From the NCBI RefSeq assembly GCF_001411555.2, contig NC_049905.1, forward strand, positions 18,218,097-18,282,096: a DNA stretch of 64,000 nucleotides, in the 5' to 3' direction. Source of the DNA: Juglans regia. Taxonomy: Eukaryota; Streptophyta; Magnoliopsida; Fagales; Juglandaceae. Shown here one piece after another: positions 55,498 through 64,000 of the stretch (positions within the stretch are counted from its first letter, which is position 1; each line of letters starts with the position of its first letter). The position numbers and the translations under genes are program-made. The notes beneath the pieces were generated by a model. That model was not told the DNA's origin, ran no database searches, and saw nothing but the letters and a program-made list of their open reading frames with translations.

Positions 55498-58400
55498 ATG
55501 GCGGCCAGTGTTCCCGCGGGGATTCTGATCGCGGCGGCACTGTTCCCGGCTGCTTTGGTGATGTGCGGTTTTCCCGCGGCGCTGAAGCTGGAGAGAGCCT
55601 TTCCTACTGGCCAACGAGTCGAATTGAGTCAACTCAGGGCACGGGACATGGCCAGGCATGGAAGAATGTTGCAGTCCTCTTCTAATGGCGTCGTCGATTT
55701 TCTGGTCGAGGGTACTTACGATCCGTACATCGTTGGGTAATTCGATGATAAACTCTATTTGTGTGCGTGTGGATTTTTTTAATCTTATTTTTTAATTCTG
55801 AATTATGGGTTTTCTTTCACTTCTCAGTTTCTTTTGTTTCTGATGTGATAGTGTTGGGGCAAGTTTGGATTTCCCGTGAATTTGATTGATTTTGGAACAT
55901 GGGTTTTAATTTTTAAGTAGATTGCTTTTGTCTGTTCTGTTATTTATCGGATTCTGATGTCCTATTTTCGTTTCTAAACTTCTTTTCTGCTTCTTATCTA
56001 TTTTGTTAAAGATTCCTCTTTCTGAATTTGTATATTGTTGTCTTTATCGGTTGTCTTCTTCTTCTTATTATTATTTTTCTGTTTCTTCGTTAATAGTGGT
56101 CCAAGAATTCATGGACTTTAGGTACCTATTTTCCTTTTTCTTTGGCTTAATTTTGCTTCGCCTTCGGTTTTCTGTGTTTTCTCTCTAATTTTCAGGACTG
56201 ATTTGTTGATCTTTTGCAGGCTTTATTTTACAAAAGTGCATTTGGGTAATCCTCCAAGAGAATTCTATGTGCAGATTGATACGGGTAGTGATGTTCTGTG
56301 GGTCAGTTGTAGCTCCTGCAATGGTTGCCCTGAAACGAGTGGACTCCAAGTATCACTTCTTATTCATATTCTTTGACATGGTTCAAGTCCTGTGGCTTTC
56401 TCTAAACAGTAGGAGCATACTGCTATGAATTTTCAATACAACTGTTTCTTTTTCTTACAGATTCAGCTCGACTTCTTTGATCCTAGGAGCTCATCAACAG
56501 CTTCATTGATCTCTTGTTCAGACCAAAGATGCAGTCTTGGAGTTCAATCTTCAGATGCCATCTGTTCTAGTCAGAACAATCAGTGCGCATACACATTCCA
56601 GTATGGAGATGGCAGTGGGACATCCGGCTATTATGTATCAGACTTTTTGCATTTCGATGTAATTCTTAGGGGTTCTGTAACCACAAACTCTTCGGCTCCC
56701 ATTGTCTTCGGGTGAGCTATCTTTTGTTTATCAAGCCTAAGATAGTAGGAGTATTCTTTTATAACTTTGAGCTTGGAAGTCATGACCTCAGATGGTGGAT
56801 CATGAAACAGGTGTAGCACCTCGCAGACAGGAGACTTGACAAAGTCAGATAGAGCAGTTGATGGAATTTTTGGGTTTGGACAACAGGCCATGTCTGTCAT
56901 CTCACAACTTTCTTCACAGGGAGTGTCACCAAAAGTATTCTCCCACTGCTTGAGAGGAGATGATGCTGGTGGAGGTATATTGGTGTTCGGGGAAATCTTG
57001 GAGCCCAATATAGTTTACAGTCCACTTGTCCCATCGCAGTAAGTTCTTTTTCCTTCAAATCTACATCTCATATTCAGCAAATCTCAGTGAATTTTTTTAT
57101 TTTAATCCAAGTTATATTGAGCATGATGTAAATTTTATGCAAGTAATAGTTATAGGTTTTTGTTAAGACTTTTTCGTGTGTTTCCACAAATTTTGTTCTA
57201 TAAGTCTTTTTGGTAAGAAGTTTATAAGTTTCAATTCAAAATATATTTTGCTCCTTTGACATTCACACCTTTTCTAAATAAAAGATATTTAAACAGGTAG
57301 CTTTTTTGTATTTTATGATCAATGGTGCTTTTTCTCATCTATGTGATTCTTAACAGTTTTTAGAAGCGTCAAATGTATCTTAACACTTTCTTTTTTATTA
57401 TTTCCAAATAAGATTATTGTTAAAACAGCATGAACTTCATAAGTATGTATTGGAGGTCATATGGTTCACGTTAGTTTAAATTATAGAGATTGCTGCCTAT
57501 TTGGTATTTAAAAGATTCTTTTTACTAAAATATGTATAAACAGGGACTTATCTTAAAGGTTGGATGAAAATATGTCATTGAAAGACAGCTGCAGCCCACA
57601 TGATACTTTTTGTCTTTCATTGCATGTTATAACCAGTAATTGTTAAGATCGCCCCTTTCCCTTGAGTTTGTGATAGTTTGAGGGATTTTAATTACATGAC
57701 TTGTTTGTAATTTTTTTATTTATTCATGAATCTGAAAAGGGGGTAGAATATTTTACAACTTTGGCTGCCATGTTGCTTAATATCCCAAGTAATTCATGCA
57801 GAGGATCCTTTTTTCCCCCAAGTCTGATTAGGCGCGACTTGACTTTACAAATTAATGTGACAGAATATCAGCCCACAATATATTCTTGAACTTTGAAAAT
57901 TTTTTCAAAAAACCTTACCTGAGATTAGGTATAATGCTTATGATGCCCTAAATACTGATTACTATGAATCAGGGACCATTGAACTCTCCATAGCTAAGCT
58001 ACTCGAATAGGTTCAAGTTCTTTAATTGATTGGATAACTATCTGTGAATGAGAAAAGAACAAAAAGGATGGTTATAGGATGCTCTCAGGATGCTGATTTG
58101 ATGTGTTAATTAATCAAACCGTCCAATTCATTAACCATCCAAGATACGTCGTTCGTTTGATCCTATAGAATTAGTATGAGAGTCAAGCTATAAGTTTCCA
58201 ACTTTGTTTCGATTAGGTTCACAAACAAAAAAGGCACAGACACCTATAAGTTATTAGACTTAGAACTGACAGACAAACAGGGATCTTGTGCACCATTCTA
58301 CCTCAGATTCTTAATATTCTTTTCAAGTTCATTCATTAGGAGGAGAGGATTAGATCAAGCCCATTACGTGTAAGCTTCAAACCCACCTATAATGAGTACT

Positions 58401-61400
58401 CTGAAAAAAGTACCTCTGGACATGATCTACTATGGCTTGAAAAATAAATAGCTGTCCTTGATCTGCAGGGGCACAGTCCTTGATCAATTTATTGTTCTTC
58501 CTCTAAGTTTGACTACAAGGAGTTAGTTTGCAAGAACTTTTGAGTTATAAGCCACTTGAGAACACATATTTAAACATAAATCAGATGCCAAGGCTGATCA
58601 TAACTAACTGTTTAAATGAGGAAAAAAAAAAGGGAACAACCTATATTCTACACCGATGGCTAGGCACTTTTCATGGACTACATCGTATTATAAAGAGGAT
58701 ATAAAATAAGTCCAATTAGACAAATGCTAATATTGTTCGACTGGAATATACTAGTGAAACCAAAAGAGATGGAGAAAAAACCAGTTCAGGGAAAAAAATT
58801 TAGGGACATGTGGAGTCTGTAGTTCTCCTGAACATTCAATTTTAAACAGCATTTGGAAGTTTCAATGCAAACATGATATGTTGAAGTTTGCTTTATCTCC
58901 CCCCTTTCTGACAAGTGCTTCAAAACATTGGATCATACAAAACTTGACTGCAGTCGATTTACTTGTCTGTTCAAAATTTCAGGCCTCATTATAATTTGAA
59001 TCTGCAAAGCATTGCTGTCAATGGCCAAATATTACCAATTGATCCAGCAGTATTTGCAACATCAAGCAACCAAGGAACCATAATTGATTCCGGGACAACT
59101 TTGGCTTACCTTGCAGAAGAAGCTTACAATCCTTTTGTCAGTGCTGTATGTTTCTGTTGAGCAAATTCTCAGTATTTAATTAATCTATTTAGAATGCTAT
59201 TTGGGCATTTACAGTAAATATTTTGAAACTGCAAAGTTTTTACTGGTCAACATGTCTTTCTGGTGGATGAGATCACCGTATTTCTGGTCATGAGTGCTAA
59301 ACATACCTATTTTGGAAAAAAAGAAAAATTATAGCATGTTTTTTTCTTGTCATGCAGATAACAAATGTTGTTTCACAATCTCTGCATCCTGTTCTTCCCA
59401 AGGGAAACCAATGTTATTTAATTACCTCCAGGTTCACTTCTGATTATATCATTTCAGTTCCTTCTTCCTAGACTGCTAGTCTTTTCATGTGATCTAAACT
59501 ATGAAGTACATCTTTTACATGTGTTCAGTGTCACCGATATATTCCCTCAAGTTAGTTTAAACTTTGCTGGTGGTGCATCCTTGATACTAAGACCTCAGGA
59601 CTATCTCTTGCAGCAAAATTCAATCGTGAGTTTTGAAGTTTTGATTTTCCTTTTCTTGTTTCAAGCTTTCAATTGTTGAGGATTAGTCTGGATATTCTCT
59701 TTTGCATAGAAATAAGAGGTGAATTGGAGTGGGATGCAATTTGCCCTATTTATTTGAACAATCACTTCCATTGATTCCTGGTGCTTGATTATTTGGCTGT
59801 ATGTTCTATATCGTGCTTTAGAAAATGTTTAGATTGCAAACTGTGACCATTCAACCACTTTTTTCATTATCCACTTAAGTGGGAAAATCAACATGCATCT
59901 ATTCAATGCAAGTCCCTTGCTATTTCATGCTCTAGAAGACGTTTAGAATTCAAACTGTGACTATTCAACCACTTTCTCCATTATCCAATTAAGTGGAAAA
60001 ATCAACATGCATCTATGCAAAGCAAGTCCCCTGCTATTCCCAATCATAAATCCATAATAACCCAAACCAACTTTGAAACTTTGTTGCATTACCAATACAT
60101 AGTTCTGTTTCTATCTTGTCACAACATGCTGAATAATGGCTTGCTGTTTTGATTCTTTAAATTTGGTGAAATCTACAGGGTAACTCTGCAGTGTGGTGCA
60201 TTGGATTACAGAAAGTACAGGGCCGAGGGATAACAATTTTAGGAGGTATGAAGACTGACCAGATATTTTGCTTTAATCGATTACTTTGGCTGAGCAACTT
60301 AATTGGAATGTAAGCATTCTGTCAATCAACAAAACCTTGAACCTTTCCTAAAACCTAGAGTCAATAATATTTCTTTTCGAAACATGGTATTTTATTAGAT
60401 CATAGTAGACATCATTTTGCATGAAGATCTTGCACAAGGTTTTTGATTATAGAACCTTACTTGATAATTATCTTTAAGGATGACTGAAAGCCTAATATAA
60501 TCAGTACTCGGTGCATATTTTTAGCTAGTCAAGCACATAAGCGTGCCCCTGAATCTGCTGCTCTAATCTGACTTCTGCATGTTACTGGATAATTTCCTTT
60601 TCCCCCTTTTATCCAATGGGGGCTGATTTTTTATTTGTTAGAAACACAGTTATTTTTTCAAATCTTATTTACAATCCTGTTATTGACATTAGTTATTATA
60701 TTCTGGATTACTCTTGTGCTCCAAGATAACAATATAATCATCTCTTTTGCAGACCTTGTCCTAAAAGACAAAATATTTGTTTATGATTTGACTGGTCAAC
60801 GGATTGGATGGGCTAACTACGACTGTAAGTTTCAATATCCCATCTGAAAGGGGCATTTGGATGCCCTATGGGAATAAAATAGACAATTTTCCTTAATCTA
60901 TGAACTGAACACATAACTAGGTAAAGAAAGACACAAACTGATTGTGATAAAGAATTGTTTTTGGAAAGAAAAATGCCATGCCTTCAAAGAGAATTATATA
61001 AAAGGAAGCTTACAAACTGACGTGACGTGACGTGACTTGATATGATATATAATATCTACTTTATGAATTAATTTTTTGTAATTCTCTTTGTAGGCCCAGA
61101 ATTTCTCTTTTGGAAAACAATTGTATAAGCTAATGATGAGAAGACCTGTTCAAATACTATGTGGAATGAGAAAAAAATAAAAATAAAAAGTAAAAAGCTG
61201 GCTCATGTTATATGCTTATAACTAGCTAGGGTTAGTCCAAATGCCCTCTCTAACTTACGTGAGTCGATGCATATAAAAAGTTCTAATTCCTTTTGAATTC
61301 ATCAAATTAGGTTCAATGTCTGTTAATATTGAAGCAACAATGAGTGCTGAGAGAAGTGAATATGTCAATGCTGGGCAGCTAAGTGATAGCAGTTCAGTGC

Positions 61401-61480
61401 AGAGTGAGCCTTACAAGGAGCTAGTAATGAGCGTAATTGCTTTACTAATGCACATATCACTCGTCGTCTTGTTTTTGTAG
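55498..61480 (+). CDS. A1 aspartic protease, probably GPI-anchored, 10 exons
   Basis: Exons: 55498-55736, 56220-56349, 56461-56711, 56811-57038, 58983-59145, 59358-59431, 59529-59625, 60179-60245, 60753-60824, 61311-61480. All are GT-AG with consistent phase; 496 residues. A hydrophobic signal peptide covers about residues 5-28 (A/I/L/F-rich). The propeptide carries [16 protein letters not shown]. The first catalytic motif is DTGSD (Asp100), after [11 protein letters not shown]; the second is DSGTT (Asp318). Extra cysteines ([29 protein letters not shown]) are typical of plant atypical (nepenthesin-like) proteases. There is no plant-specific insert. The C-terminus, after a serine-rich stretch, is a hydrophobic tail to residue 496, fitting a GPI signal as in Arabidopsis A36 and A39. 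It is likely secretory and cell-surface. Substrate unknown. Confidence 0.93.
57039..58982. other. aspartic protease intron 4
   Basis: 1.9-kb intron, the gene's longest. AT-rich, with no coding sequence or clear transposon recognised. Confidence 0.5.
59819..60047. repeat. 114-bp tandem duplication in intron 7
   Basis: Unit 1 starts TAGAAAATGTTTAGATTGCA (59819) and unit 2 TAGAAGACGTTTAGAATTCA (59933). Both contain CAACCACTTT, ATTAAGTGG-type and AAAATCAACATGCATCTAT segments. The copies differ at scattered sites, so the duplication is not recent. Located between exons 7 and 8 of the protease gene. Confidence 0.9.
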
Positions 61481-62420
61481 CATATTGTGCAAAAGGTCCT
61501 TGTACTTGGCATTCTTTGTTTCATTTTTTATATATTCCCTTTCCGGTTTATATTATAGCAATCGGCAAGACCATGTTTTATTGTTAGAAAGTAGATTGTT
61601 GCTAATTGTAACTGTACAGCGTGCAATAGGTTTGTGGCTTTCTGAATATTTATTCATCAGCCTCATAGAATTGCACGTTCCTCGGTTGGAGCAGGCAGCT
61701 TACTCCATTTGCAGCACTTGTAAATTACATTCTCAACCTATTACTGGTTTAATGGCAGATTGGATTTATACAAACATGTCGTGTTTATGAAGTTGCATAT
61801 TCTTCATATCATTATCTTTTTCCACATGAAAACATGGTGAATGCATTTTATTTTAAGGCATGCTTGAAGCCTTGTTATAATAACACAGACATAACTTCTT
61901 TGGGCTCCTCTACTATCGAACATTATTAACAAAGTTGTTTTACTCACTAGTCAGTGTGCAGACTGCAGGGCATAACTCTTACATTGCTGACATGTCAAGA
62001 TTTGATTTGCAAGAGTATTTAATTTTAAACTTCTAGTTTTTATATTTTCGTTCTTTGTTATGGAAATTACTAGAACAACCACAGAAATTAATGTAGCCAG
62101 TTTTATGAAGCAGGGGATACTATTCTAAACCTGATGGTAGTTTGCTGCCTAGCCCTTTAACGGCTTTCATTCTCAATCAAGTCGAAACGGATGTTTTTCT
62201 AACTGTAGTATCAAGTATGCTGTTCTATTTGATCAAGTGGCAATGATCATAAACCATCTGAGAATGCACACATGGATCTCATGTGCCCCCACGCTCTTCT
62301 CCAAAAATTCTCATAAACCATCTGAGAATGTACAGGACATGAGATTGGATATCCAGATCATTTCGCTATAGATATTTCAAAACAACCCATTAATGAATTA
62401 GTTCTATTATATATAGTCAT
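61481..62420. other. protease 3' flank
   Basis: 3' UTR and intergenic DNA. No further gene. A 101-codon frame at 61485-61790 starts in the 3' UTR and shows no domain or supporting gene structure. Confidence 0.5.
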
Positions 62421-62537
62421 TTTTGTATACTTTTTAGACACTCCACTAATATGATTGGTTAAAACAGTTATTTTATATTAAAAAAAAAAAGTGATACAGC
62501 CAATCACAATAATAGAGTGCACAAAGAGTACGCAAAA
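62421..62537. mobile_element. 117-bp MITE with ~40-bp inverted repeats
   Basis: The left arm TTTTGTATACTTTTTAGACA, then CTCCACTAATATGATTGGTT, pairs with the right arm read in reverse (TTTTGCGTACTCTTTGTGCA, CTCTATTATTGTGATTGGCT). The short loop is A-rich. Nearly the whole element could fold as a hairpin. No target duplication was confirmed. Confidence 0.75.
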
Positions 62538-63318
62538 GTGAATTTTTGTTAATGAATTTGCTCTAACAACAACTATCTTCATGTTGACTGCATATGGGAC
62601 TGAACTAATTACTTGGTACTATTCATCAATTTGGTTTTATTTTCTACTGACCTGTTTGTTTATTCAAGTATACCATCCATTATTCTCTCTCATTTAATGA
62701 TGAAATTATTTTGAAGTGAAATAAATTCTATTTATGATTGGAACGCTGTCCTCATTTAATATGATCAACCTTTAATATCGTTTATATTTTACATGATTAT
62801 ATACATAGCAAAAGATAAATGCAATACAAGAAATGTTATAACATGACCAATTTCTTGGCATATGTATGGTACATCAAATGAGATAAAGAAAATAGTTCAT
62901 AAGGCATGCGAAGGATATTCAACTTTTCTTTCACAAGGGAGTTTCATATACGACATTAACGTAACCACGTCTCAAAAGATATAGCAATGCCAGCATGCAT
63001 GCAGTTAACACCAAACATGAATATTAATATCAATGACGCTTGCACTATTCATTTCAATAGTCTAAAAGCCTTTGCAATTGAAACTATAGCCTATCCCCAT
63101 TTAGGTATCTATCTAGCTATACAAAAAACCGAAACCCGGCAGATCCAATGCTCTCCATTTTTCTGTCCAAAGCACTATACCTAAAGACAAAACTGTCGCA
63201 TCAAACGCTCTCCATTTTTCAGTCCAAAGTTTTTGCAGTGAAAATTACCTTTTCGCGACCAAAAACTTCATCCAAAAAAAGCATTTATGTTCTGGTTATG
63301 AATGTAGCAATAAAACAG
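62538..63318. other. intergenic DNA
   Basis: No gene or recognised repeat. Near 63140-63170 and 63207-63231 a short phrase (CGCTCTCCATTTTTC...GTCCAAAG type) occurs twice. Confidence 0.4.
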
Positions 63319-63375
63319 TAGGTTCTTTAACATTATGTAGGTCTTTTAACATTATGTAGGTCTTTTAACATTATC
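63319..63375. repeat. 19-bp tandem repeat, about 3 copies
   Basis: Three near-exact copies of a unit GTAGGTCTTTTAACATTAT, the first copy lacking or altering one base (GTAGGTTCTTTAACATTAT). Confidence 0.9.
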
Positions 63376-63454
63376 CCTTATTAGAGGAAGGGTTCGAAAC
63401 TCTGTCCTACTCTTACTCCCACTTATAGAACCCATGTCTGATGTACTCTGATCA

Positions 63455-64000
63455 CCCTTTGGTTGTGTTTGAATGTTGAGCTGAGTTGAGTTATTTATAA
63501 ATAGTAGTCAGTTGAGATGGTAGAGTGAGTTTTGTATGGTCTACTTAAGATGAGTTTAAGGCTGCGTTTGGATGTTAAGTTGAACTCAGTTGAGCTCAAT
63601 TCTTTATGAATAGTAATGAGTTGAGTAGTGGAGGGAGTTATGTAGGGTACATCTAAACTGAGTTTAAAGTGTGTTTGATGTTAAGATAAGTTTAGTACTT
63701 TTTAGGGGAAGTTGAAAAAAGTTGTGGGTCTCACGTATAAAGATGTGTTAAGTTGAAAAAGGTTGTAGGTTTCACGTGTAAGAAGATTTTAAGTTGAGAT
63801 GAGTTTAGTAATTTGAGAATTGAGTATTTGGATGTTAAACTCAGTTTAAAATTAGACTAGACTCAGCAAGCTGAATATTACAACCAAACGGATCCTAAAT
63901 ATGTTTGGATGTTAAGATGAGTCTTATATGTATTTATGGGAAGTTGAAAAATATTGTGAGTCCCACCATTAAAAACTATTGTTCACCTAACATTCTCTTG
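63455..64000. mobile_element. cluster of TTTGGATGTTAAG-type MITE copies
   Basis: Repeated starts of the form GTTTGAATGTTGAG (63470), GTTTGGATGTTAAG (63568), GTTTGATGTTAAGAT (63673), ATTTGGATGTTAAAC (63826) and GTTTGGATGTTAAGATGAG (63905). Recurrent GGGAAGTTGAAAAA...GTGGGTCTCAC or GTGAGTCCCAC blocks also occur. ACCAAACGGATCC near 63883 looks like the inverted end. Probably several nested or tandem copies, running off the right edge of the window. Confidence 0.6.

Noticed and set aside
56631..57008. 125-codon minus-strand frame
   Set aside because: It is antisense to aspartic protease exons 3 and 4, which are strongly supported.
61485..61790. 101-codon frame just after the protease stop
   Set aside because: It lies in the expected 3' UTR, has no recognised domain and no splice partners.
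63319..63375. Three short repeats considered as a CRISPR-like array
   Set aside because: The units are contiguous with no spacers and the genome is a plant nuclear one; it is a simple tandem repeat.

Overview
This window looks like nuclear DNA of a woody eudicot. It has AT-rich introns and intergenic DNA, split plant genes, nested LINE and Copia elements, and many MITEs. I infer a Fagales tree of the walnut/pecan type. That rests on remembered resemblance of the TTTGGATA...GATGAGATGAG MITE family to Juglandaceae repeats, not on a search. I see no tRNA, rRNA or CRISPR array.

Three protein-coding genes can be rebuilt exon by exon, with reading phase kept at every junction. (1) Minus strand, 1068-17052: an 11-exon gene for an armadillo-type protein of the SAAL1 family, 543 codons. 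(2) Plus strand, 31318-47672: a 13-exon gene for the chloroplast CorA-type magnesium transporter MRS2-11/MGT10, 458 codons with an intact GMN motif. (3) Plus strand, 55498-61480: a 10-exon gene for an A1-family aspartic protease with a probable GPI-anchor tail, 496 codons. I see no sign that the three form one pathway.

Transposable elements fill most of the rest. SAAL1 intron 5 (5515-14054) holds a near full-length L1-type LINE (about 7851-13684, sense to the + strand) and a pair of nested minus-strand LINEs (6321-7777). The 14-kb gap between SAAL1 and MRS2-11 is a repeat block: an internally deleted LINE with exact target-site duplications (18391-22010), further LINE fragments, a gypsy LTR-like piece, hAT-like sequences and Tourist-like MITEs. 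MRS2-11 intron 1 (31708-40167) carries a four-layer nest. A minus-strand LINE was split by a 5'-truncated plus-strand LINE (15-bp TSD), by a very young internally deleted Copia (5-bp TSD, LTRs identical apart from an 18-bp duplication), and by a 55-bp LINE tail (15-bp TSD).

The most unusual pattern is a series of extremely short LINE-tail insertions: poly(A/T) plus as little as about 6-7 bp of the element end, each between direct repeats of 12-18 bp. They lie at 7640, 16380, 39116, 41695 and 44308, with a 109-bp example at 41325. They read as products of target-primed reverse transcription that stopped almost at once. I found no clear new multi-gene system in the window.
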